This document shows positions 1-6,647 of a stretch of DNA of 19,294 nt, piece by piece. Each line of letters starts with the position of its first letter. Position 1 is the stretch's first letter. A program made the position numbers and the translations under genes. The notes beneath the pieces were generated by a model, which was not told the DNA's origin, did not search any database, and was given only the letters and a program-made list of their open reading frames with translations. The stretch is from positions 1-19,294 of the forward strand of contig CAKSPR010000036.1 in the NCBI GenBank assembly GCA_934486455.1, given 5' to 3'. Source of the DNA: an uncultured Eubacteriales bacterium (GTDB lineage Bacteria; Bacillota; Clostridia; Oscillospirales; Acutalibacteraceae).

Positions 1-50
1 GTTTGTTGCAGACTGACGGTTGCCGACCGATGATCGGTGAACCGCCTGCA

Positions 51-1916
51 TCAGTTCTTTTTGTCGTCGTCGGCGTCTTTATAATCGGCCTCGTAAACAT
101 TAGAGCCGTCGGCTGCGCCGTTTGCGCCCGCACCCGCTGCTCCGTCGGCAGGATTTGCACCCTGCTGCGCCGCGGCAGCCTCCTGAGCGGCCTTATATAC
201 CTTTTCGGAAATCTTGTAAATCTCCTGCTGCAAAGCCTCGGAGGCGGTTTTGATCTTCTCGATGTCGTCTCCCTTTAATGCTTCCTTGGTCTCGTCGATC
301 TTGGCCTGAACGGCGGCTTTTTCGCCCTCGTCAAGCTTGTCGCCCATATCGGTCAGGGTCTTTTCGCACTGGTAAACCATCTGGTCGGCGTTGTTGCGTA
401 TGTCAACATCCTCACGGCGCTTTTTGTCCTCGGCGGCATACTGCTCGGCCTCCTTAACGGCCTTGTCGATGTCGTCCTTGGACATGTTGGTGCTGGAGGT
501 AATGGTGATGTGCTGTTCCTTGCCGGTGCCCTTGTCGGCGGCAGAAACATTAACGATTCCGTTGGCGTCGATGTCGAAGGTTACTTCGATCTGAGGAATT
601 CCTCTCGGTGCGGGAGCAATTCCGTCGAGATGAAATACGCCGAGGGTCTTGTTGTCCTTTGCAAATTCACGCTCGCCCTGGAGGACATGCACCTCAACGG
701 AGGTCTGTCCGTCGGCGGCGGTGGAGAAAATCTGGCTCTTCTTAGTGGGAATGGTGGAGTTTCTTTCGATAACCTTTGTGTTTATTCCGCCCATGGTCTC
801 GATACCGAGGGACAGAGGAGTAACATCGAGCAGAAGCAGCCCCTTAACATCTCCGCCGAGAACGCCTGCCTGGAGAGCGGCGCCAACGGCAACGCACTCG
901 TCGGGGTTGATGCCCTTGAAGGGCTCTTTGCCGGTGAAGTTTTTGATTGCCTCCTGAACGGCGGGAATACGGGTTGAGCCGCCTACGAGAAGCACCTTGT
1001 CGAGGTTGGAAGCAGAAAGTCCCGAGTCGGAAAGCGCCTGCTTTACGGGCCCCATGGTGGCTTCCACAAGGTCGGCGGTCAGCTCGTTGAATTTTGCACG
1101 GGTAAGGGTAGCCTCAAAGTGCTTGGGGCCGTTGGCGTCGGCGGTGATGAAGGGGAGGTTGATGTCGGTGGAGGTCATGCCCGAAAGGTCGATTTTCGCC
1201 TTTTCGGCCGCCTCTTTAATGCGCTGCATAGCCATTTTGTCGCCGGTAAGGTCGATGCCGTTCTGCTGCTTAAAGGTGTCGACCATCCAGTCCATAATGC
1301 GCTTATCGAAGTCGTCGCCGCCCAGACGGTTGTTACCGGCCGTTGCGAGAACCTCCTGAACGCCGTCGCCCATTTCGATTATGGAAACATCGAAGGTGCC
1401 GCCGCCCAAATCGTAAACCATAACCTTTTGGTCGGTTTCCTTGTCGATTCCGTATGCAAGAGCGGCCGCAGTGGGCTCGTTGATAATACGCTTGACCTCA
1501 AGGCCTGCGATCTTACCCGCATCCTTAGTGGCCTGACGCTGTGCGTCGGTGAAATATGCGGGAACGGTGATGACCGCCTCGGTCACCTTGTCGCCAAGAT
1601 AGCTTTCGGCGTCGGTTTTAAGCTTTTGAAGAATGATTGCAGAAATTTCCTGAGGGGTAAAGTCCTTGCCGTCGATATTGACCTTTCGGGCTGTACCCAT
1701 ATCTCTTTTAATAGATGAAATAGTGCGGTCGGGATTGGTGATGGCCTGTCTTTTTGCCACCTGTCCCACCATTCTTTCGCCGTCCTTGGAAAAAGCGACG
1801 ACAGAGGGAGTTGTTCTTGCCCCTTCGGCGTTTGCGATGACCACGGGCTCGCCGCCTTCGATAACCGCTACGCAAGAGTTTGTTGTACCAAGATCGATAC
1901 CAATGATTTTTGCCAT
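51..1916 (-). CDS. dnaK: DnaK, Hsp70 molecular chaperone
   Basis: ATP-dependent cytosolic chaperone that binds exposed hydrophobic segments of unfolded proteins and works with DnaJ and the exchange factor GrpE. The 621 residues match full-length DnaK. The nucleotide-binding domain shows IGIDLGTTNS near residue 5, EPTAAALAYG near 147, the phosphate-2 loop YDLGGGTFDV near 168 and LLVGGSTRIP near 309. The interdomain linker with DVKGLLLLDVTPLSLG lies at about 354-370, then the beta substrate-binding domain, the helical lid and a Gly/Ala-rich tail ending in acidic residues and KKN. The ATG is preceded by a good GGAGG site around 1925. Third gene of the hrcA-grpE-dnaK operon, 127 nt after grpE. 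Identification is certain. Confidence 0.98.
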   Translation of the reverse strand: MAKIIGIDLGTTNSCVAVIEGGEPVVIANAEGARTTPSVVAFSKDGERMVGQVAKRQAITNPDRTISSIKRDMGTARKVNIDGKDFTPQEISAIILQKLKTDAESYLGDKVTEAVITVPAYFTDAQRQATKDAGKIAGLEVKRIINEPTAAALAYGIDKETDQKVMVYDLGGGTFDVSIIEMGDGVQEVLATAGNNRLGGDDFDKRIMDWMVDTFKQQNGIDLTGDKMAMQRIKEAAEKAKIDLSGMTSTDINLPFITADANGPKHFEATLTRAKFNELTADLVEATMGPVKQALSDSGLSASNLDKVLLVGGSTRIPAVQEAIKNFTGKEPFKGINPDECVAVGAALQAGVLGGDVKGLLLLDVTPLSLGIETMGGINTKVIERNSTIPTKKSQIFSTAADGQTSVEVHVLQGEREFAKDNKTLGVFHLDGIAPAPRGIPQIEVTFDIDANGIVNVSAADKGTGKEQHITITSSTNMSKDDIDKAVKEAEQYAAEDKKRREDVDIRNNADQMVYQCEKTLTDMGDKLDEGEKAAVQAKIDETKEALKGDDIEKIKTASEALQQEIYKISEKVYKAAQEAAAAQQGANPADGAAGAGANGAADGSNVYEADYKDADDDKKN

Positions 1917-1968
1917 TTTTATTTCCTCCGAATCTGATTGAATTGATTACATTGTTAATGTTTGTTTT

Positions 1969-2029
1969 GTCGGTGTTGAGCCGACGGCTTATAATATTTA
2001 TTAATTCCCGCGCCTTTTAAAAGCACGGG
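1969..2029 (-). other. Two stem-loops in the grpE-dnaK spacer
   Basis: On the transcribed (minus) strand the spacer can fold a 7-bp stem, CCCGUGC with GCGCGGG (one G-U pair), around an A/U loop at 2007-2029. A second 5-bp stem, GTCGG with CCGAC, follows at 1969-1985. Neither is followed by a U-run, so they do not look like terminators. Placed just ahead of dnaK they may act as an RNA-processing or stabilising element that lets dnaK be expressed differently from hrcA and grpE; that role is inference. Confidence 0.35.
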
Positions 2030-2043
2030 CATCAACAGCGTTT

Positions 2044-2679
2044 TTATTTGCAGTTTGCAACCGAAACCATAGCATGTCGGATAACCCTATCCCCTATTTT
2101 ATAGCCCTTTTGCATAACCTGCGCCACGGTGTTTTCACCTAATTTTTCGTCCTCGATCTGAGCCACCGCATAGTGTATCTCTGGATCGAAAACGGCATTC
2201 TCACAATCGATCTCCTCAACGCCCAGCTTTTCGAGCGCGTCGGTAAACGACTTTATGCTCAGCTCAACGCCCTTTTTGAATTCGTCGGAATTCCCGTCGG
2301 CCGATTTGACCCGCATAAAGTTATCAAGCGCCGGCAAAAGACCTTTAACCACCTCTGCCCGGGAAAACGATCCCAGTGCCTCGGCCTCCCTTTTGGTGCG
2401 CTTTTTGTAGTTGTCGAATTCGGCCGCAAGCCTTAAATACATGTCCTTTTGCTCGGCAAGCTGTTTTTCAAGAGCCTCAAGCTTTTCTCCGTCGGCGTTT
2501 TTGTTTTCGGTTTTGCCGCCTTCGCAATTTTTCTCGTCGCTCTTTTGTTGAGACTTATTGCTGTTCTTCCTGCCCTGCTTTTTGTTTTCGGCCTGTTCCT
2601 CCGCCTTTGCGTTAACGGGGGTTTCGGTCTCCTGCTCGGCAGGATTGGCGTTTTCGGTATGTTGCTTTTTTTCTTTCAA
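2044..2679 (-). CDS. grpE: GrpE, DnaK nucleotide exchange factor
   Basis: Exchange factor that releases ADP from DnaK. It has 211 residues: a charged, low-complexity N-terminus rich in Glu, Lys, Gln and Asn (about 1-75), a long coiled coil with the signature RLAAEFDNYKKRTKRE at about 83-98, and the beta-wing domain with the diagnostic ending GYKIGDRVIRHAMVSVA. The start codon is TTG (2677-2679), preceded at a normal distance by GAGGTG. No in-frame ATG lies upstream of the conserved coiled coil, so TTG is the only workable start. It sits 52 nt downstream of hrcA in the CIRCE-controlled operon. Confidence 0.96.
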   Translation of the reverse strand: MKEKKQHTENANPAEQETETPVNAKAEEQAENKKQGRKNSNKSQQKSDEKNCEGGKTENKNADGEKLEALEKQLAEQKDMYLRLAAEFDNYKKRTKREAEALGSFSRAEVVKGLLPALDNFMRVKSADGNSDEFKKGVELSIKSFTDALEKLGVEEIDCENAVFDPEIHYAVAQIEDEKLGENTVAQVMQKGYKIGDRVIRHAMVSVANCK

Positions 2680-2731
2680 AATTCACACCTCTTAAATATT
2701 GTTTAATAATAAAAGCATATTTTTAAACCGT

Positions 2732-3754
2732 TTAAATGCTTCTTAAAAGTATTTTTTCGATTGCCGAAGCAAAATATTCTATGCCGGGGATAAAGTGGAA
2801 ATAATCAAGCTTGGCCGGGCCGATTATGGCAATCTTTCCGATGATGTGCGACCTGCCGGCATATCCCGCCGAAATAATGGCCGCCGAGGAAAGTGCCTCT
2901 TCGTCGGTTTCCTCTCCGATAAGCACCTCGGTGCTGTCTCCCGTCCGTTTTAAAATGTCGGACAGCGATCCCCGCCGATTTAAAAAGCCCAAAATTTTAA
3001 GCAGATTTTCTTCGGTCATGTCGTTTCTGAAAAGAAGGTTTGTTTCCCCCTCGAAACGATATTTCATGTCGACAAAATCCTCGACAATAAGGAAAAAACC
3101 GTTCAAAATCGGAGAAAGCACAAGCATCCTGTCCCCGAAGGCGGCGGCAAGCGACTGCACCCTCGCAGGGGTGATGGCCGAAAGACGGGCACCTGCAAAG
3201 GCCTTGTTTATGACCTTGGCGAAAAGCTCGGCATCCTCGGCGCCAAGGGACGCATCGCAGTGACAGACGCGGTTTTTTATCATTCCCGAGGAGGTAAGCA
3301 CCGCAAGCAGCGCCGTTCCCGCACCCATGGGGATAACCTCGGCACGGGCGAGAGATGCCTCACTGTCTATCGGGACGGTGGTCACGGCGGCGCAGCGGGT
3401 TATGTTTGCAAGAACCGTTCCCGCCTTGACCATAAAATCGTCGGGATTGTCGATATATTTCGGAAGGGCGTTGTCGATAAAGCTTTTATCCTGCTCCGAC
3501 AGCTTATATTTCTTCATAAGGCTGTTAACATAGAAACGAAGACCCTTGTTTGAAGGAATTCTGCCGGCCGAGGTATGGGGCTGAACAAGAAAGCCAAGCT
3601 CGATAAGCTCACCCATCTCGTTTCTGACCGTGGCGGAAGAACAGGCCGAATCAAGCGCGCCGCACACGGTCTTTGAGCCGACCGGCGCACCCGTGGCGAT
3701 GTATTGCTCCACAATGCTCGAAAGCACCATTTTTTTTCTTTCACTCAGCTCCAC
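2732..3754 (-). CDS. hrcA: HrcA, heat-inducible repressor of CIRCE
   Basis: Repressor that binds CIRCE and shuts off the class I heat-shock operon; GroEL normally promotes its activity. It has an N-terminal winged helix (VSSIVEQYIATG-like helix, then SSATVRNEM at about 41-49 and QPHTSAGRIPSNKGLR at about 57-72) followed by the GAF-like and inserted dimerisation domains, ending ILLRSI. The reading frame extends to a GTG at 3761-3763, but that GTG is part of the Shine-Dalgarno itself (GGAGG at 3763-3767). The next GTG at 3752-3754 lies 8 nt after GGAGG and is the better start, giving 340 residues, the usual family length. First gene of the operon and autoregulated by the CIRCE just upstream. 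Confidence 0.96.
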   Translation of the reverse strand: MELSERKKMVLSSIVEQYIATGAPVGSKTVCGALDSACSSATVRNEMGELIELGFLVQPHTSAGRIPSNKGLRFYVNSLMKKYKLSEQDKSFIDNALPKYIDNPDDFMVKAGTVLANITRCAAVTTVPIDSEASLARAEVIPMGAGTALLAVLTSSGMIKNRVCHCDASLGAEDAELFAKVINKAFAGARLSAITPARVQSLAAAFGDRMLVLSPILNGFFLIVEDFVDMKYRFEGETNLLFRNDMTEENLLKILGFLNRRGSLSDILKRTGDSTEVLIGEETDEEALSSAAIISAGYAGRSHIIGKIAIIGPAKLDYFHFIPGIEYFASAIEKILLRSI

Positions 3755-3803
3755 CTTGTTCACCTCCGTAACGGTTTAAGGCTTTTCTTTTGATTTCATC
3801 GGT

Positions 3804-3830
3804 TTAGCACTCAATGTCCCTGAGTGCTAA
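3804..3830 (-). promoter_or_regulatory. CIRCE operator (HrcA binding site)
   Basis: Perfect match to the CIRCE consensus: TTAGCACTC, 9-nt spacer, GAGTGCTAA. It begins about 3 nt downstream of the predicted transcription start of the hrcA operon, where bound HrcA would block initiation. No other copy was seen in the window. Confidence 0.98.
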
Positions 3831-3839
3831 CGCAAGTAT

Positions 3840-3868
3840 AATTTACCACTGCGCCGCCCTGTTGTCAA
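3840..3868 (-). promoter_or_regulatory. Sigma-A promoter of the hrcA-grpE-dnaK operon
   Basis: Reading the minus strand, a consensus -35 TTGACA (3863-3868) is followed after 17 nt by TAAATT (3840-3845), a 4/6 match to TATAAT. A better -10-like TATACT (3835-3840) also exists but is 22 nt from the -35. Either start would place the CIRCE at or just after +1, the normal arrangement for this regulon. Confidence 0.75.
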
Positions 3869-3949
3869 GACCATTCCATGAATTATTTGTTAACAATTCG
3901 TGAACTTCTTGACCTTTTTTGACCAAATGCTGTTTACAGTATTTTACGG

Positions 3950-3978
3950 TTGAATTTTATTTTTCAATATAATATAAT
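3950..3978 (+). promoter_or_regulatory. Promoter of the TetR-family gene
   Basis: TTGAAT (3950-3955) and a perfect TATAAT (3973-3978) are separated by 17 nt. The predicted start near 3985 leaves a leader of about 110 nt before the TetR gene. The 9-nt sequence TTTTCAATA occurs twice around the -10 (3961-3969 and 3978-3986), a possible operator for autorepression, although the region is so AT-rich that chance is possible. Confidence 0.7.
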
Positions 3979-4014
3979 TTTCAATAGTAATAAACAGGCG
4001 CAAACCGACCTTAA

Positions 4015-4084
4015 CGGTGCTTTTTGCAGGCGTTGATTTGCCCTGCTTTTGCACGGCGCAAGGCAAGTGCACCGGCGGTTTTTT
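4015..4084 (+). promoter_or_regulatory. Structured leader ahead of the TetR gene, attenuator-like
   Basis: CGGTGC (4015-4020) can pair with GCACCG (4069-4074), enclosing the smaller stem GCAGG/CCTGC (4026-4030 with 4042-4046). A run of six T at 4079-4084 follows closely and abuts the G-rich ribosome-binding site (4085-4090). The layout resembles a conditional terminator, but the closing stem is short and the function is unproven. Confidence 0.35.
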
Positions 4085-4096
4085 GGGGGGATTTAG

Positions 4097-4657
4097 ATGG
4101 CTAACTTTACAAAAAAGGAAATTAAAAAAACTTTTATCAAGCTTTTAAACGAAAAGCCTCTCAACAAAATCAGCGTTAAAGACATAGTGGACGGCTGCGG
4201 CGTCAGCAGAAACACATTTTACTATTACTACGAGGACATACCCGCCCTGCTCGAGGACATAATCGTCGGCCTTTCGGATGATTTCGTAAAAAACCGTCCC
4301 TCCTTTGACACGCTTGAGCAATGCGTTGATGTCATATTTAATTTTGCCCTTGAAAACAAGCGGGCAGTGCTTCACATATACCGCTCTCTCGGTCGGGAAA
4401 TATACGACGGCTTTTTGACAAAAGCCTGTGAATATGCAGTTACCGAATATATAAACGCCCTTTTCGCCGACCTCGACACCACCGAGGAGGAAAAAAAGGC
4501 AATCATAAAAATCGTCAAATGCTCTCTTGTAGGCGTGTGCATAGACTGGATAAGCAGCGGAATGAAAAACGATTATATCGAGGATTACCACCGCTTTTCG
4601 AAAATGTGCAAGGGTTTTGTGGACGAATTCGCAAACCAGCACAAAAGGAAGGCTTAA
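4097..4657 (+). CDS. TetR/AcrR-family transcriptional regulator
   Basis: DNA-binding regulator of 186 residues. The N-terminal helix-turn-helix is clear: the segment ISVKDIVDGCGVSRNTFYYY (about 25-44) has the typical TetR recognition helix with NTFYYYYED. The C-terminal ligand-binding and dimerisation part is all-helical and too variable to name a ligand. The ATG follows a G6 ribosome-binding site by 6 nt. The gene has its own promoter (3950-3978) and terminator (4721-4755), so it is a single-gene unit. It lies between the heat-shock operon and the large lipid-related operon; regulation of itself or of the downstream operon is plausible, but no shared operator was found. Confidence 0.9.
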   Translation: MANFTKKEIKKTFIKLLNEKPLNKISVKDIVDGCGVSRNTFYYYYEDIPALLEDIIVGLSDDFVKNRPSFDTLEQCVDVIFNFALENKRAVLHIYRSLGREIYDGFLTKACEYAVTEYINALFADLDTTEEEKKAIIKIVKCSLVGVCIDWISSGMKNDYIEDYHRFSKMCKGFVDEFANQHKRKA

Positions 4658-4720
4658 GCTGACGGGTCTTTTCTTTCTTTCCGATTTTTCGGCGGACATT
4701 TATATAAATATTTCTTTTTT

Positions 4721-4755
4721 CCGAAGCTGCGCTTTTTTGCGGCTTCGGTTTTTTT
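4721..4755 (+). terminator. Rho-independent terminator of the TetR gene
   Basis: CCGAAGC (4721-4727) pairs perfectly with GCTTCGG (4742-4748); the stem extends inward through CGC/GCG with a small bulge and closes on a T6 loop. Seven T follow at 4749-4755. Confidence 0.92.
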
Positions 4756-4860
4756 GTATTTTCTTTTTCTAATAGAGGCCTCCTCCCCTTCCCGTCTTTT
4801 TCAAAGGGCTTTTTTAACAAAATCGACTAAATGCACAAAAATGTGACAAAGTAAAGGATA

Positions 4861-4895
4861 TTGACAATTTTAAAAAATCTCAAAAAGCATATAAT
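4861..4895 (+). promoter_or_regulatory. Probable promoter of the HdeD-FakBA-PlsY operon
   Basis: A perfect -10 TATAAT (4890-4895) and a perfect -35 TTGACA (4861-4866) occur in the 358-nt gap before the membrane-protein gene, but they are 23 nt apart, well beyond the usual 16-18. Either the -10 works with a weak AT-rich -35 near 4868, or an activator is needed. No other promoter was seen in the gap. Confidence 0.5.
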
Positions 4896-5015
4896 AGTTA
4901 CAGTTGATAAACGGGATGTTCCCGGGTAATTATTTAAAATGTGTTGCCACCGTTCCACAGGCGCCATGTTGCAAAAAGGGACACGGCAGCGCAATCCTGA
5001 AGGGAGTAAAAAAAT
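4896..5015 (+). other. Untranslated leader of the six-gene operon
   Basis: The part of the 4658-5015 gap after the promoter holds no ORF. It has a small hairpin, CGGGA-TGT-TCCCG, near 4913-4925, and weak pairing of CCGTTCC with GGGACACGG around the later part. No known riboswitch motif was recognised. An AGGGAG ribosome-binding site lies at 5001-5006. Confidence 0.4.
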
Positions 5016-5645
5016 ATGCGTGAATTCAAAATGAGATCGGTGGCTCCGATGAGGGTCGCCAAAGCGGGTTATATAGCCGTTTCGGCACTTCTTGCGGTGC
5101 TTGGCATAGTTCTCATTGCCTGGCCGACATTTTCGGTCAACGCCTTGGGAGTGATCTGCGGAATTCTGCTCATCGTTTTCGGCGGAGTTAAGCTTGTGGG
5201 TTACTTTTCGAAGGACCTTTACCGCCTTGCCTTCCAGTATGATATGCCCTTCGGCATACTTCTCATCATACTCGGTATAATAATGCTCATTCGCCCGGGA
5301 AACCTCGCAAGCTTTATTTGCGTAGTGTTCGGACTGTCGGTGCTGGTCAGCAGTCTCTTCAACATTCAGACCGCACTCGACGCCAAAAAATTCGGAATAA
5401 GCCAGTGGTGGCTGATATTTGCACTCTCGGTTGTTTCGGCAGCCTGGGGACTCATTCTTGTTTTCCGTCCCTCCGAGGCCGCCGATGTTATGGCAATACT
5501 GTTAGGCATTACACTGCTGTTTGAAAGTGCGGTCAACATCTGTACGGTTCTTACATCGGTCAAGATAGTCAAAAACCAACACCCCGATATTTATGTTGAA
5601 GAGGATTATGTTTTTGACGACGGCAAGGATAACAGCGACCGATAA
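5016..5645 (+). CDS. HdeD/DUF308-family membrane protein
   Basis: Integral membrane protein of 209 residues with about six hydrophobic helices arranged as three hairpins (roughly 17-38, 43-63, 76-94, 97-117, 130-148 and 152-175), the layout of the HdeD/DUF308 family. Characteristic short turns such as AWPTFS, IRPGNL and FRPSEA follow alternate helices. The N-terminus is basic and the last 30 residues are acidic and soluble (ending DDGKDNSDR). In enterobacteria HdeD is linked to acid resistance; in Clostridia the role is unknown. It is the first gene after the operon promoter, and no terminator is visible in the 112 nt to fakB. Confidence 0.85.
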   Translation: MREFKMRSVAPMRVAKAGYIAVSALLAVLGIVLIAWPTFSVNALGVICGILLIVFGGVKLVGYFSKDLYRLAFQYDMPFGILLIILGIIMLIRPGNLASFICVVFGLSVLVSSLFNIQTALDAKKFGISQWWLIFALSVVSAAWGLILVFRPSEAADVMAILLGITLLFESAVNICTVLTSVKIVKNQHPDIYVEEDYVFDDGKDNSDR

Positions 5646-5757
5646 TAATCCGTAAACGGGCAGACCGTTAAACTCGCTCTTGCGGAGGCTGCGCCCCGCC
5701 CGCCAAAGCAACGCACACCCAATTAGAAAAGAAGAAAAGAAAGGAAACGAATATATA

Positions 5758-6642
5758 ATGAAAAAGGTGAAAATTCTTTCCGATTCCTGCTGTGACCTCG
5801 ACGCAGCCTTAAGAGAAAAATACGGCATTGACTATTTCAGAATGAAAACCGTGTACGGCGAAAACGAGCATCCCGCCTCCCTCGACTGGGAATACTACTC
5901 CCCTTCCGAGCTTTACGACATAATGCGCGAGGGCGGCCGCGTGCTGACCTCCCAGGTGCCTCCCGAGGAGTTTAAAAGAGGCTTTAAGGCCGGTCTCGAC
6001 GAAGGCTGCGACATTGTTTACATAGGCTGTTCACTTAAACAGTCAAGCTCGGTTAACACCGGAAAAGCGGTTGCAAACGAGCTTTTAAAAGACTATGAGG
6101 GTGCTGAGATTTACTGTATTGATTCTCTCAACGCCTGCGTCGGAGAGGGCATGCTGGCAATCGAAGCCGCAAGGCTGAGAGACGAGGGACTTTGTGCCAA
6201 GGACATAGCCGAAAGGATAAGCCAAAAACGCAATTTTGTCAACGAATACTGTACGGTACATACCCTCGACTGCCTTAAAAGAGCCGGCCGTGTAAAGGCT
6301 TCTTCGGCTTTTTTCGGCAATCTTTTCGGAGTTAAACCCATTATTATTTCCGACAAAAGCGGCAATCAGACCCCCATTAAAAAGGTCAAGGGAAGAAAGA
6401 CCTCTATTGAGGAAATTGTCAATCTTTTAAAGGAAAGCATCGTCGATCCCGAGGAGCAGTGCATATATATTGCCCACGCCGACTGCGAGTCCGAGGCCGC
6501 CCGTTTAAGAGAGCTTGTGCTTGAAAACATTCCCTGCAAGGAGGTCTATACCCTCTATATCGGGCCGATAATCGGCGCCTCAATCGGGCCCGATGCCCTG
6601 GCCGTTTTCGGGTTCGGAAAAGAAGTGGAATTTGAGGGATGA
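5758..6642 (+). CDS. fakB: DegV-family fatty-acid-binding protein, FakB-like
   Basis: FakB proteins hold a free fatty acid for phosphorylation by FakA, giving acyl-phosphate. The frame is open from 5680, but the ATG at 5758, after AAAGGAAAC, begins right at the family N-terminus (MKKVKILSDSCCDL) and gives 294 residues, the normal size. Family landmarks: SDSCCDL near residue 8, TSQVPP with Thr64, the SGT-position triplet SSS at 96-98, DSLNACVGEG, and GRVKASSAFFG with KPII. The histidine normally found in the G-x-H-x-GPG motif is Ser275 here (GASIGPDA), so ligand contacts differ from characterised FakBs. It is directly followed by fakA, which supports the FakB role. Confidence 0.9.
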   Translation: MKKVKILSDSCCDLDAALREKYGIDYFRMKTVYGENEHPASLDWEYYSPSELYDIMREGGRVLTSQVPPEEFKRGFKAGLDEGCDIVYIGCSLKQSSSVNTGKAVANELLKDYEGAEIYCIDSLNACVGEGMLAIEAARLRDEGLCAKDIAERISQKRNFVNEYCTVHTLDCLKRAGRVKASSAFFGNLFGVKPIIISDKSGNQTPIKKVKGRKTSIEEIVNLLKESIVDPEEQCIYIAHADCESEAARLRELVLENIPCKEVYTLYIGPIIGASIGPDALAVFGFGKEVEFEG

Positions 6643-6647
6643 GTGAA

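Noticed and set aside
17..44. Possible terminator after dnaK (CGGTT/AACCG with inner ACCG/CGGT)
   Set aside because: The stem is broken by an unequal internal loop and has no U-run on the minus strand; dnaJ probably follows.
1119..1718. Plus-strand open frame of 199 codons opposite dnaK
   Set aside because: Long antisense frames opposite dnaK are common from its codon bias; no family features.
3840..3978. Shared operator between the heat-shock and TetR promoters
   Set aside because: The CIRCE lies only at the hrcA side, and no repeat common to both promoters was found.
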